From contig CAVOXO010000001.1 of assembly GCA_963700425.1 (NCBI GenBank), positions 1,550,001-1,614,000 on the forward strand: a DNA stretch of 64,000 nucleotides. Direction: 5' to 3'. The notes beneath the pieces are model-generated. The model saw only the letters and a list, made by a program, of their open reading frames with translations. It was not told the origin of the DNA and ran no database searches. The DNA comes from CAVOXO01 sp963700425 (GTDB lineage: Bacteria; Actinomycetota; Acidimicrobiia; Acidimicrobiales; Microtrichaceae). Position numbers and translations under genes: made by a program. Shown here piece by piece: positions 48,127 through 56,942 of this stretch (its first letter is position 1; every line of letters starts with the position of its first letter).

Positions 48127-49022
48127 GCGCGCTCCCCGACCCCCGGCTCGACGCCGGCGACCTTGCCCAGCTCGAATCACGCGTCGGGCGGGCTCTGCGC
48201 TCCGGCGACACCGACGGTCTCACCATTCTCGGATACGGCGAGATCACCCTGGTGCTCGGATGGCCGGTCGATGCGCCGTCGGTCGCCTGCAAGCGCCTGC
48301 CGGTCTTCGATGATCCAGGCCGGGCTCGGAGGTACGGCGATCTCGTCGAGGAGTACTGCGGTCGTCTCACCGACCGGAACATCGCAGTGGTCCCCTCCCG
48401 ATGGCGCACCACCGCCACCGCCGACGGCGCGACGGCCGGGTACGTCATCCAGCCCGTCCTCGATTCCGCCTCCCTTGCTCCTCGGCTGGTGGCGGAGGCG
48501 CCCGACGGTGGAGCCGGGCTGTTCACGACGATCGTCGATCGGATCGTCGCCATCGTCGATCCGGACGTCGGTCTCGACGCCCAGCTGTCGAATTGGGCCG
48601 TCGTCGATGGGGAGGTCCACTACTTCGACGTCACGACGCCCCTGCTGGCCGACGGCTCCGGGCGAACCCGACTCGACCTCGGAGTACTGACATCGCCGCT
48701 CCCGGCGGCCTTGCGCCCGATCGTCCGGAGATGGGTCGCGCCGGGGCTGATCGCCGCGTACCACCATCCCCGCAGCGTGGTCGTCGATCTGGTCGGCAAC
48801 CTCCTCAAGGAACGACTCGACCACGCGATCGCCCCCGCCCTCTCCGCCGCGAATGCGCGGGTGACTCCGCGCATCGATCGCTCGGAGATCGACCACTGGT
48901 ACCGATCCGACGCGAGGACGTGGGACGCGCTGCTGCGCCTTCGTAGGGCGGATCGATGGTGGCAACGAAGCGTCAGGCGGCGCGATTACCCGTTTCTGCT
49001 CCCCGGCTCGATCGATCGCTGA
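48123..49022 (+). CDS. Uncharacterised phosphotransferase-like protein (299 aa)
   Basis: GTG at 48123 overlaps the aminotransferase stop (GTGA), so the two are coupled. The sequence has kinase-like features: an N-lobe segment ILGYGEITLVLGWPVDAPSVACKRLPVF (in part; ACKR could be the ATP Lys) and DAQLSNWAVVDGEVHYFDV, which resembles the catalytic DxxxxN loop and DFD-like motif of aminoglycoside-phosphotransferase folds. The C-terminus is basic and Trp-rich (HWYRSDARTWDALLRLRRA). Family name and substrate not known. Confidence 0.7.
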   Translation: MSALPDPRLDAGDLAQLESRVGRALRSGDTDGLTILGYGEITLVLGWPVDAPSVACKRLPVFDDPGRARRYGDLVEEYCGRLTDRNIAVVPSRWRTTATADGATAGYVIQPVLDSASLAPRLVAEAPDGGAGLFTTIVDRIVAIVDPDVGLDAQLSNWAVVDGEVHYFDVTTPLLADGSGRTRLDLGVLTSPLPAALRPIVRRWVAPGLIAAYHHPRSVVVDLVGNLLKERLDHAIAPALSAANARVTPRIDRSEIDHWYRSDARTWDALLRLRRADRWWQRSVRRRDYPFLLPGSIDR

Positions 49023-49036
49023 ACAACGACGCCGGG

Positions 49037-50251
49037 TCAGCCGGCCTCGACGAGTTCGCGCTCGACCGGAGCCCGGTCCGCGCAGTGCACCGCGGCGGCA
49101 CCCAGGCCGAGGATGCGGAGGTCACCGATCGGCGTGCCGGTTCCACGGCTGCACACCATCGCCACCGCCAGTTCGCGGCTCGGATCCGCCCATGCGCCCG
49201 AACCTCCGAAACCGAAGTGACCGAAGGCCTGCGGGAGAGAACCGCAGGCCGTGACCACTCGGTGGTACCCCAGCCGCCAATCCATCGGTGCGACGAGAAC
49301 CAGGTCGGGCCCTGTGGTGTGCACCTCGCTGATGCGGGCGATGGTGTCCTCGGAGAGGAGGCGGAGGTCACCGATTCGACCGCGCCCGGCGAGCATGGCG
49401 TAGAGCCGGGCGAGCGAACGCGCGGTGAAGAAGCCGTTGGCCGCGGGGATCTCGGCATCCATCACGTCGGGGCCCCACAAGACGTCTTCGACTCCCCGGG
49501 GAACGAGAGCGTTGACGAGTCGGCGGGTGTTGATCGGCGTCGGCAACGCGGAGACCAGCCGTCCCATGTGCCGGCCGATTTCCTTCTCGATGGTCCGGAA
49601 GGGCTCGAGCCGTGGGCGGGGGATTCCGATGGGACCCAACGGCGCCACCCGGTGCCTCTCGCCCGGCGGCAGCCCGAGATACAGACCGTCGAGATCCAAT
49701 GGTTCGACGAGCTCGCGCCGGACCACTTCGCCGAGGGGGAGACCCGAGACCCTGCGGACGATCTCCCCCACCAGCCACCCGTATGTCAGCGCGTGATACC
49801 CGTGACGCGTACCCGGCTCGTAGGCAGGCTCGGCCGCAGCGAGAGCATCCACCATGTGGTCCCAATCCAGCATCCGGTGTGCCACATCGACGATGCTGCG
49901 CAGTCGGTGCAACCCCGCCGAGTGCGTCAGGACGTGGCGAACCGTCGTCTGCTCCTTGCCGTTCCGGGCGAATTCGGGCCAGTAGGTGCCGACCCGCGCG
50001 TCGTAGTCGATCAGCCCACGATCGGCCAGTACGTGCAGGGCCGTCGACGCCACACCCTTGGTGGTGCTGAAGCACATCGCCACGGTGTCGCTCTCCCATG
50101 GCGAATCGACGTCTCGGTGGCCTCCCCAGAGATCCACCACGGGTCGGCCCCGATGGTAGACCGAGACCGCCGCACCTCCCGAGGTCCGCATCAGTTGGCT
50201 CCGGAAGACGCTGGCCACCAGCCGGAATCCGTCGTCGGACCAACCCTCCAT
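49037..50251 (-). CDS. Serine beta-lactamase-like hydrolase (EstB/LACTB type)
   Basis: The 404-residue penicillin-binding fold hydrolase has the SxxK motif CFSTTKGVAS, the Tyr motif HGYHALTYGWLVGEI, and DLWGGHRDVDSPWESDT ahead of it. It lacks a signal peptide, so it acts in the cytoplasm, like class C esterases of the EstB family rather than antibiotic-hydrolysing enzymes. ATG at 50251. Divergent from the HPF-like gene. It ends 14 bp after the phosphotransferase-like gene converges on it. Confidence 0.88.
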   Translation of the reverse strand: MEGWSDDGFRLVASVFRSQLMRTSGGAAVSVYHRGRPVVDLWGGHRDVDSPWESDTVAMCFSTTKGVASTALHVLADRGLIDYDARVGTYWPEFARNGKEQTTVRHVLTHSAGLHRLRSIVDVAHRMLDWDHMVDALAAAEPAYEPGTRHGYHALTYGWLVGEIVRRVSGLPLGEVVRRELVEPLDLDGLYLGLPPGERHRVAPLGPIGIPRPRLEPFRTIEKEIGRHMGRLVSALPTPINTRRLVNALVPRGVEDVLWGPDVMDAEIPAANGFFTARSLARLYAMLAGRGRIGDLRLLSEDTIARISEVHTTGPDLVLVAPMDWRLGYHRVVTACGSLPQAFGHFGFGGSGAWADPSRELAVAMVCSRGTGTPIGDLRILGLGAAAVHCADRAPVERELVEAG

Positions 50252-50443
50252 ACCCACCACCCTTTGCCGAATCGTTCCGTCAGCGACGCCACGCACATGA
50301 CGTCGAACATCCAGCATGCCCGCGCCGGCTGGCTCGATGAGCCATCCCCCCCGTCGGGTCCGGGGCGACGGGGCGCTCTCCCGGTCCGGCGTATGCTGAC
50401 GCGGTCGCCGATGACCCCGAGCAGAATCCAGGAACGAGAGACC

Positions 50444-50815
50444 ATGACCAAGCCCGAGAACCCCGCGACCGTAACTGAGTGCCTGTCGCTCGAACACGGA
50501 GTTCAGCCGGCCGAGCGCGATCACATCGAGAAACTCTGGCGAAAGCTCGACACCCGCCTGCGATCGTTCAGAGCCGAGGATGTCGTTCTGGCGCTGTTCG
50601 TCAAGGAACGCGACACCCCGGCGCAGCACACCACGCTGGAAGCGACCATCGCGCGCCGCGACGCCGTCGTCGCCAGTTCACGACACGTCGACCTCGACCA
50701 GGCTCTCATCGAGGTGCGTGACGATCTGATCCGCCGCCTGACCGACATGAAGAACCAGTCCGAGCCGCGTCAGAACCGCCATCTGCGCACGACGATCGAG
50801 GGCAAGGAGCAGTGA
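50444..50815 (+). CDS. HPF/RaiA-like ribosome hibernation domain protein
   Basis: The 123-residue protein has a fold reminiscent of hibernation-promoting factors: LWRKLDTRLRSFRAEDVVLALFVKERDT (in part), TTLEATIARRDAVVASS, and a helix DLDQALIEVRDDLIRRLTDMKN, ending in a basic tail. Such proteins dock in the 30S mRNA channel and silence ribosomes in stress; DosR regulons contain related proteins (e.g. Rv1738). ATG at 50444, with AGGA upstream. The MtfA-like gene starts 6 bp later. Confidence 0.72.
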   Translation: MTKPENPATVTECLSLEHGVQPAERDHIEKLWRKLDTRLRSFRAEDVVLALFVKERDTPAQHTTLEATIARRDAVVASSRHVDLDQALIEVRDDLIRRLTDMKNQSEPRQNRHLRTTIEGKEQ

Positions 50816-50821
50816 CCGCCC

Positions 50822-51583
50822 ATGCGATGGCTCCGATCCCGGCGACCGCCGATTCCCGATCCCGCTGAGGTCGTCGAGGTCATCGGACGCAACGTCACCC
50901 TGGCTGACTCGTTCGGGGCAGACGTCCTCGATCGACTCGTCGAACTCACCGGCACGCTCGTCGGCACGAAGAGATGGGAGGCCGTCGGCGACCTCGTCAT
51001 CACACCCGAGATCCAGATCACCATCGCTGCGAACGCCGCCGTTCCCCTGTTGGCTCTCGACCCGTGGCTCTACCGACAGGTCCAGTCGATCCTGGTGCTT
51101 CCCTCGACGACGACCACCACGGGGCGTCGTTCAGGCCCAGCGGCAGGCACCGTGTCGGATCACGTCATGGCGATCGTCGGTGAGGCGACGCCGCACTCGG
51201 GACCCCTGTCGATCGCATGGGACGCGGCACTCCGCGAGAGCCGTCATCCGGTGGACGGCCGCAACGTGGTGATTCACGAGTTCGCCCACAAGATCGACAT
51301 GAACGACGGCTACAGCGACGGAGTACCCGCCCTCTCCGGCGACGATCTCTCGGAGTGGTTGGCGGTGCTCGACGACGAGTACGGCCGAGCCGAGGGCCGC
51401 CGGTCCGACGCGGTGATGCGGCCCTACGCGTGGGCCAGCCCCGCCGAATTCTTCGCGGTGTCGACCGAGACGTTCTTCTGCACTCCCCGTGAGCTCTCCG
51501 GTGCCAAGCCGAGGCTGTACGACGCTCTCCGCAACGTGTACCGGCAGGATCCCGCTGAACGCCTGCACGCAGATCAGTCCTGA
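50822..51583 (+). CDS. mtfA: MtfA-like zinc peptidase
   Basis: The 253-residue protein has the metalloprotease motif IHEFAHKIDMNDG and the late SPAEFFAVSTETFFCTP, both hallmarks of MtfA (DUF980), an aminopeptidase that in E. coli acts on the glucose PTS regulator Mlc. It also has SILVLPSTTTT and GPLSIAWDAALRES. Without a PTS in view, its target here is likely different. It begins 6 bp after the HPF-like gene and ends before a strong hairpin. Confidence 0.9.
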   Translation: MRWLRSRRPPIPDPAEVVEVIGRNVTLADSFGADVLDRLVELTGTLVGTKRWEAVGDLVITPEIQITIAANAAVPLLALDPWLYRQVQSILVLPSTTTTTGRRSGPAAGTVSDHVMAIVGEATPHSGPLSIAWDAALRESRHPVDGRNVVIHEFAHKIDMNDGYSDGVPALSGDDLSEWLAVLDDEYGRAEGRRSDAVMRPYAWASPAEFFAVSTETFFCTPRELSGAKPRLYDALRNVYRQDPAERLHADQS

Positions 51584-51585
51584 CG

Positions 51586-51621
51586 CGACAGAGCCGCCGG
51601 GTTTCCCCGACGGCTCTGTCG
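51586..51621. terminator. Strong bidirectional terminator hairpin
   Basis: Perfect 11-bp arms CGACAGAGCCG (51586-51596) and CGGCTCTGTCG (51611-51621) enclose a 14-base loop that can itself pair (CCGGG with CCCC). It separates the mtfA-like stop from the convergent cold-shock gene. Confidence 0.75.
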
Positions 51622-51643
51622 ACTCGATGGTGTCGAGTTGGTC

Positions 51644-51847
51644 TCAGATGACGCGGACGTTCTGAGCCTCTTCACCCTTGCGACCGGGCGCAACGTCGAA
51701 TTCGACGCTCTGGCCCTCGTCGAGCGACTTGTAGCCCTCGCCCTGAATGTTGGAGTAATGGACGAAGACGTCGTCTCCACCCTCACGTGAGATGAAGCCG
51801 TAGCCCTTCTCGGAGTTGAAGAACTTGACTGTACCTACTGTTGACAT
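51644..51847 (-). CDS. cspA: Cold-shock protein
   Basis: The 67-residue nucleic-acid chaperone has the RNP1 motif KGYGFI and RNP2 VFVHYS; the sequence starts MSTVGTVKFFNSEKGYGF. It is the usual CspA-type length. ATG at 51847, with an AAGAGAAG site. Such proteins bind single-stranded RNA and prevent secondary structure. Confidence 0.97.
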   Translation of the reverse strand: MSTVGTVKFFNSEKGYGFISREGGDDVFVHYSNIQGEGYKSLDEGQSVEFDVAPGRKGEEAQNVRVI

Positions 51848-52192
51848 TGCTTCTCTTTTTCTGTTCGACGAATGGCCGGGATGACCACTCGCACTGCCTC
51901 GATTCTTCACGCTCCTGATGGACCGGGAAGACAATTCGACCTTCCGTCCCGAAGATGGGTCGGCGCGTGATCGAGTCGCTGCGGGCCCCAGCCTAGGCGA
52001 TGAGCGGCACCGCGGCCGTCCAACGACCCCGTGACGCCCTCCGAGTACGCCAGGGGCCACGTCGAACCGGCCATCGAGATCGGGGCATCACCGCCCGGGG
52101 GACGCCGCTCGATAGCCTTGCCGCATGGTCATGACCCGTTCCAGGATCGGTCCGGCGCACCACGTTCGAACCTCTGCGACCCACCGGCGCCC
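51848..52192. other. 345-bp intergenic region (cold-shock leader and channel promoter)
   Basis: I see no credible gene here. The part next to cspA (51848 to about 51920) would hold its promoter and a leader, commonly long in cold-shock genes. The far side precedes the channel gene at 52193, whose ribosome site is poor; GTG at 52031 is in frame but the sequence between is not protein-like. I found no clear operator or good DosR-box match. Confidence 0.5.
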
Positions 52193-52876
52193 ATGACGTC
52201 ACGGCCCCTCCTGCGAGCGGATGCAGGCGAATCGGACGACGAGCCGCGCTTCGGTCTGATCCTCCTGCTGCTGCTGATCTTGTACGTGTTGGTGTCGGGT
52301 TTCGAGGCCGACTGGCTTCCCCCCGTCTTCTACGGGCTCGCGGCTGCGGTGCTCCTGCTGACGCGTATCGAGGGCGAATCGAAGCGGACCTGGCTCGTCG
52401 TGGCGATCGGCCTCGGCACCACGGGTCTTGCCGCGACGGTCGTGGCCACGGCGTCGCCGTCGGGGGCGCTGACCGGCATCGTCAACATCGGCATCGCGCT
52501 CCTGCTGCTGCATTCGTGCTGGGGCCTTCTCGTCAGATTGGTCACCCGCCCCGTCATCACGATGCAGACGGTTTTCGGAGCGATCGACGTGTACGTCCTG
52601 ATCGGGCTGGCCTTCGCCTTCGCCTACGGAGGGATCCAGAGTTGGACCGGAGAGCCCTTCTTCCGCGGCGACGTCGAGGGCACGAGAAACATCTTCTCCT
52701 ACTTCAGCTTCGTGTCGCTGACGACCCTCGGATACGGCGACTACACCCCCGGCACGAACCTCGGGCGCAGCCTCGCCGTCGTCGAGGTCCTGATCGGGCA
52801 GATCCTCCTCGTGACCGTGATCGCCAGGTTGGTGGCGCTGCTCAACGTGAACAGACCCGCGTCGTCGGACGACTGA
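52193..52876 (+). CDS. Two-pore-type potassium channel protein
   Basis: The 227-residue membrane protein has the selectivity filter LTTLGYGDYTP (about residues 175-185) between two helices, with an N-terminal region of about three or four more hydrophobic helices (LILLLLLILYVLVSG and others). It lacks an RCK nucleotide-binding domain in view. It would conduct K+. ATG at 52193; the N-terminus is less certain. Confidence 0.88.
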   Translation: MTSRPLLRADAGESDDEPRFGLILLLLLILYVLVSGFEADWLPPVFYGLAAAVLLLTRIEGESKRTWLVVAIGLGTTGLAATVVATASPSGALTGIVNIGIALLLLHSCWGLLVRLVTRPVITMQTVFGAIDVYVLIGLAFAFAYGGIQSWTGEPFFRGDVEGTRNIFSYFSFVSLTTLGYGDYTPGTNLGRSLAVVEVLIGQILLVTVIARLVALLNVNRPASSDD

Positions 52877-52924
52877 GAAGCGGGAGGCTCGCGGCCGACG
52901 AGGGCGCCGGTCCGCGACGGGCGC

Positions 52925-53335
52925 TCAGAACTCGGCGACCTCGTCCCCGTGGACGGTCAGTCCGTAGATGATGAGACCGTCGATGATGATCAACAGCCAG
53001 GACCACGCCGGGTACAGCGACAAGAACGTCATCTGGGCCAGGAGGTTCAGTGACGCACCGATGATTCCGAGGATGCGCGCCCACAGCTCGCCGTGGAAGA
53101 TCCCCATCGACACGAAGAACTGGAACGCCGCGAAGACGACCATGATCACGCCCACCGTCGTCAGATCGAATCGGATCAGGGCCTGGGGGGTCAGGGCCAC
53201 CCAGTCGTCCTTCAGCAGCAGCGTGACCCCGTACAGCAGGTTTCCGGTGGCCACGAGCGCCGTCGCGACGCCTGCCAACATGACCCACCCACTGGTGTGA
53301 GCTTCTCTACGGTCGGCGGAACCTTCGACTGTCAT
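52925..53335 (-). CDS. Four-helix membrane protein of unknown function (136 aa)
   Basis: Four hydrophobic segments are visible (MLAGVATALVATGNLLYGVTLLL, then VGVIMVVFAAFQFFVSMGIFHG, ILGIIGASLNLLAQMTF and WLLIIIDGLIIYGL; partial strings). This pattern is frequent in small actinobacterial membrane proteins with no known role. ATG at 53335. A small inverted repeat (ACACCG-TTGC-CGGTGT) lies just beyond, possibly a terminator for the next upstream gene. Confidence 0.8.
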   Translation of the reverse strand: MTVEGSADRREAHTSGWVMLAGVATALVATGNLLYGVTLLLKDDWVALTPQALIRFDLTTVGVIMVVFAAFQFFVSMGIFHGELWARILGIIGASLNLLAQMTFLSLYPAWSWLLIIIDGLIIYGLTVHGDEVAEF

Positions 53336-53416
53336 CTTGTGTCCACTTCTCCTCTGGGGCTCACACCGTTGCCGGTGTCACCCCGATCGCTGGATGACAA
53401 AGGGGTGGTCGCGCTG

Positions 53417-54280
53417 TCACTTCATCGCCGAGGCCACGGGGCCGACCGCTTGGTCGAGTTGGCGACGACGGTCGGTCACCGTCTGTGTCGACTGATCGAC
53501 GAGCGGCAGCTGAGACGTCGCTTCGGCGTCCATCCGAAGCGAGACGTTCGAGCTGAGAGCGGACCGGAGTCCCGCCACGCTCTGGCCGAGGAAGTTCAGG
53601 GACTGAACGAGGTTCGAGTCGATGGGGCCGGCGGCGAGCGCCGATATCCGGCCTTCGACGTCGACCGCTCGTCCCCGGAACGTGTCCCATGCGGACGTCA
53701 ACTGTATGGGATCGCTCTGGCGGAGCACGTCGAGGCTCCCCGAGTCGTGCAACCATCGGCAGCCGCCGACGATGTCGGACAGCTTTCCGTTCAGTTCGGC
53801 GCGTGCGGCGCTCTTCTTGTCCGAGTGATGGGTGGCGGCCGAGGTCGCACCCACGATGACGGCGAAGGCAACGACGCCGAGAATCGCCAGGAGCAGCCAG
53901 TCCTCGTTGGAGAGCCCGGTGTCGCTCGACGAGTCCGTCGCGGGAGGGGCGGTCGCGGCCGGAGCGGTCGCGGGTGGTGCCGTCTCCGGGGGGCCCGTCA
54001 CATCCGGAAGGGTCACGTCCGGCGCGTTCGAGCCGCCGCCATTGGGATCACCGCCACCGGTGTCGCTTCCTCCGCCGGAGTCGCCACCGGAACCGCCCTG
54101 GCCCGACCCGAGGTTCGCGTTGTCCGCTGCGTCCTGGATCTTCCCCTGTGTCTCCGAACTGCAGCCCCCCACAACGGCGAACAGCCCCAATGTCATGGCG
54201 GCACCCAGCATGCCGGCACGCGCTCCTCGGCTGCGCCGGCGCGGACAACGGGCACGAGCGGAGACGTCGCGGGTGGCCAT
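53417..54280 (-). CDS. Lipoprotein/membrane protein with Pro/Thr/Gly-rich linker
   Basis: The 287-residue protein has an N-terminal signal with a lipobox-like VVGGCSS, a glycine/serine-rich stretch, then a proline-rich repeat region (ATAPAATAPPATDSSS), a transmembrane helix (LLLAILGVVAFAVIVGATSA) and a cytoplasmic coiled C-terminal domain. ATG at 54280 with AAGGTG upstream. Both a lipid anchor and a helix are predicted, an unusual pair. Role unknown. Confidence 0.7.
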   Translation of the reverse strand: MATRDVSARARCPRRRSRGARAGMLGAAMTLGLFAVVGGCSSETQGKIQDAADNANLGSGQGGSGGDSGGGSDTGGGDPNGGGSNAPDVTLPDVTGPPETAPPATAPAATAPPATDSSSDTGLSNEDWLLLAILGVVAFAVIVGATSAATHHSDKKSAARAELNGKLSDIVGGCRWLHDSGSLDVLRQSDPIQLTSAWDTFRGRAVDVEGRISALAAGPIDSNLVQSLNFLGQSVAGLRSALSSNVSLRMDAEATSQLPLVDQSTQTVTDRRRQLDQAVGPVASAMK

Positions 54281-54325
54281 CACTGACACCTTTCGGTTGT
54301 CGGGCGAATCGACGACGATCCGATG

Positions 54326-54724
54326 TCAGCCCGCCACGACTTTCGCCTTGGCCTGCTCGTACTCGCTGTCCGACAGCTTGCCCGCGTTGTGAAGGTCGGC
54401 GAGCTTGCTCAACTGGTCGGCCGGGTCGGCCGTTCCCGCGGCTTGGCGGATGTAGTCCTGCATGGCGGCCTCGTTGGCTTTGGCAGCCTCCACCGCACGC
54501 TCGTTCATGCTGTTTCCGTTGACGATCAGGTACAGGAAGACGCCGAGGAACGGAAGCACGATGATGCCGATGGTCCAGAAGGCCTTCGCCCATCCCGACA
54601 TGTCATGAGCGCGGATGATGTCGGAGAAGATCGAGATCACCAGCCAGATCCACATGAAGAAGAGGAAGAACCAGAGGATCGACCAGAGGACCTCGCCCGT
54701 TCCCCATTCCGCTGCAATCATCAT
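54326..54724 (-). CDS. Two-helix membrane protein with C-terminal SHOCT domain
   Basis: The 132-residue protein has two hydrophobic helices (SILWFFLFFMWIWLVISIF and TIGIIVLPFLGVFLYLIV) of the PLD-nuclease-N/phage-shock type and ends with a SHOCT motif, DQLSKLADLHNAGKLSDSEY. ATG at 54724 with GGGAG upstream. SHOCT motifs usually mediate oligomerisation. Function unknown. Confidence 0.82.
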   Translation of the reverse strand: MMIAAEWGTGEVLWSILWFFLFFMWIWLVISIFSDIIRAHDMSGWAKAFWTIGIIVLPFLGVFLYLIVNGNSMNERAVEAAKANEAAMQDYIRQAAGTADPADQLSKLADLHNAGKLSDSEYEQAKAKVVAG

Positions 54725-54815
54725 TGTGTCTCCCGTCGTAGAAAGCGGTGGAACAATAGCGCGGGAGAGCGACGATGTCGCCGATCTCGTCCCGGTCACA
54801 CCGCGATGGCCCGGT

Positions 54816-56942
54816 TCAGTCCGGAGATCTCTCGTGCGCCGGCGCGGTACGGGTGAGCGAGTAGGCCACCAGCCCTTCACCTCCGAGACCCACCAGATCG
54901 TCCATCGGTGTGGCGGCCCACCTCGCTGACAGATCCTCGACGACCGAGCGGTCGGCCAGGACCTCACCCCGACGTGCCATGGAGTCGAGGGTGAGGGCGA
55001 TCCCCGGCGGATCACCCCAGACCCCGAACGACACCTGGTTGACTCCGAGCACGCCTGTCGCCACCTTGCCCGCGGCCAGCCCGGCCCGGACGGAGATGTC
55101 GATGCCGAGCGACTCGCCGTCGGAACGGATCGCCTCGATCAGGTCCGCCGAGAAATCCGCCGCATCGTCGACCCGGGCGTGCGCGTCGGACAGTCCGGCG
55201 AGGAACAGCTGTTGTTCGGAGGATGTGCGAGCCCGCTCGACCCCGTACTCGGACATCAGCTTGTCGACATGCCCGGCGATCCGACCGGCCATCTCGCCGG
55301 CGGTCTCCCGGTCGGGACCCGAGGGGTCGGGGAGACCCTCGATCGTCAGCGAGACCACCGTCGCGGTCTCCGCCAGGTCGGCGATCCGTTGCTCTCCGCT
55401 CCTGACCCGATCCACGAGTCGCGGGGGAAGCACCGCGGCGAGCATCTCGCCGATGCGTTGCTCCTCGGCGACGAGGGCAGCCTCCTCGTCGCTCAACTGT
55501 CGCGCCACCCCTTCGAGTTGCTGTGCGAGATCGCCGAACTCGTTGCGACCGAGGTCGCCTATCTCGGGGGCGAGATCACCCTCCGCGATGTCGCTGGCGG
55601 CTGTCACCAGTGGCCCCACGGGTCGGGTCAACGCCCGTGCCAACGCCGCTCCCGAGATCGCTACCACCGGCAGGAGAACGGCCAGGAGAACGAGGATCCG
55701 ACGCAGATACGTCTGAAGCGGAGCGAGCGCCTCACCCTCCGCCTGTTCGGCGACGACGATCCAGTCCAGCCCCGCCACGTCCACCCCACCCGCCGCCACC
55801 AACGTCTTGTCACCGAGATAGCTGGTGACCTGCCCGATGAACTGCTGGTCGTCGAACGCGTCGTCGACGGCGTCGTTGTCGACCGTCTGGAGAAGGACGG
55901 GCGAGCCGACGAACTCGATGAGATCCGCCGTCGCCGGATCGTACCCCTGCTCGAGGTAGCGGTCGAGGTAGCGCTGGGGATTCTCGAGCCACTGGCGGGA
56001 GTCCGATCTGAGCGTCCGGTCGGCGCCCACGACGTAGGTCTCGCCGGTCTCGCCCAGTCCCAGAAGGTCCCAATCCTGGCGGGCGGTGGTCAACTCCGTC
56101 AGCGCCTCGACCGGCACCTGGGCGACAACGGAGCCCACGATCTCGGGGCCCGACCTGACCTCGGCCGCCGCGAAGATCACCGGAGACGACGTGTCCGGAA
56201 GGTAGAACACGGTGTCGGCCACGACCGTGTCACCCGCGGCCTCGCTGGACAGGCCGCGGACGACCTCGCCCAGGCCGTCATCCCGGTAGGGGCCGTCGAG
56301 GGCATCGGTGCCCAGGTCGATTCGTTTCATCGACGAGAAGACGACCTCGGACGTGTCGGCCGACACCAGGAGGAGGTCCGACAGCCCGTTCGTCTCCCGA
56401 ACGGCGTTCAGGAACGGAGCGTGGGTCACATGCGCCGCGCTGTACAGGGAACCGTCGCCGGCGTCGTCGAGAGCGCCCCGTTCGGCCACGGGAAACGGGT
56501 TGTCGGCGATGTAGTGCTGCTGGATGTACCTCCCCGCGACCGAGTCGGGCACCAGATCCGCCGCCGGCGGGTGGTCCGCTCCGGCTGCGTCATAGCGCGA
56601 GAGGGCTTCCTCCTCGTAGAGGGACTCGAGGCCGGCGACCTGGTCCTCGGTGATGTCCTGGTCCAGGCTGTCGTACGCGCTCGACAGGTCCACCAGGGCC
56701 TGAACCACGCCGCGATCGCGGGCGAGCACCGAGATCCGCTCTTCCACCTGATCGAAGCCGCTCTCGATGGCCGAGATCCGGGCGTCGCGGAGACTGGTCA
56801 ACTGATGCTCGACGCTGCCGGTGATCAGCGATCGTGCCGCGAAGTAGTTGATGCCCGCCAGCAGGGCGACCGACGCCAGTCCCACCCCCACCAGATTCCT
56901 GGTCAGACTGGACTTGAGCGTCCGGGTGCCGCCGCGGTTCAC
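54816..56942 (-). CDS. dCache receptor with degenerate class III cyclase domain (B)
   Basis: A 708-residue receptor: helix at about 18-40 (NLVGVGLASVALLAGINYF), a large extracytoplasmic dCache sensor to about 395 (LGETGETYVVGADRTLRSD), a second helix with HAMP, then a cyclase-homology domain (about 525-690). The metal-site Asp residues of active cyclases are absent: TVVSLTIEGL replaces the VVFxDI motif, and SSEQQL replaces GD. VSFGVWGDPPG lacks the substrate Asp. Catalysis is unlikely. GTG at 56942 overlaps the MscS stop. Confidence 0.85.
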   Translation of the reverse strand: MNRGGTRTLKSSLTRNLVGVGLASVALLAGINYFAARSLITGSVEHQLTSLRDARISAIESGFDQVEERISVLARDRGVVQALVDLSSAYDSLDQDITEDQVAGLESLYEEEALSRYDAAGADHPPAADLVPDSVAGRYIQQHYIADNPFPVAERGALDDAGDGSLYSAAHVTHAPFLNAVRETNGLSDLLLVSADTSEVVFSSMKRIDLGTDALDGPYRDDGLGEVVRGLSSEAAGDTVVADTVFYLPDTSSPVIFAAAEVRSGPEIVGSVVAQVPVEALTELTTARQDWDLLGLGETGETYVVGADRTLRSDSRQWLENPQRYLDRYLEQGYDPATADLIEFVGSPVLLQTVDNDAVDDAFDDQQFIGQVTSYLGDKTLVAAGGVDVAGLDWIVVAEQAEGEALAPLQTYLRRILVLLAVLLPVVAISGAALARALTRPVGPLVTAASDIAEGDLAPEIGDLGRNEFGDLAQQLEGVARQLSDEEAALVAEEQRIGEMLAAVLPPRLVDRVRSGEQRIADLAETATVVSLTIEGLPDPSGPDRETAGEMAGRIAGHVDKLMSEYGVERARTSSEQQLFLAGLSDAHARVDDAADFSADLIEAIRSDGESLGIDISVRAGLAAGKVATGVLGVNQVSFGVWGDPPGIALTLDSMARRGEVLADRSVVEDLSARWAATPMDDLVGLGGEGLVAYSLTRTAPAHERSPD

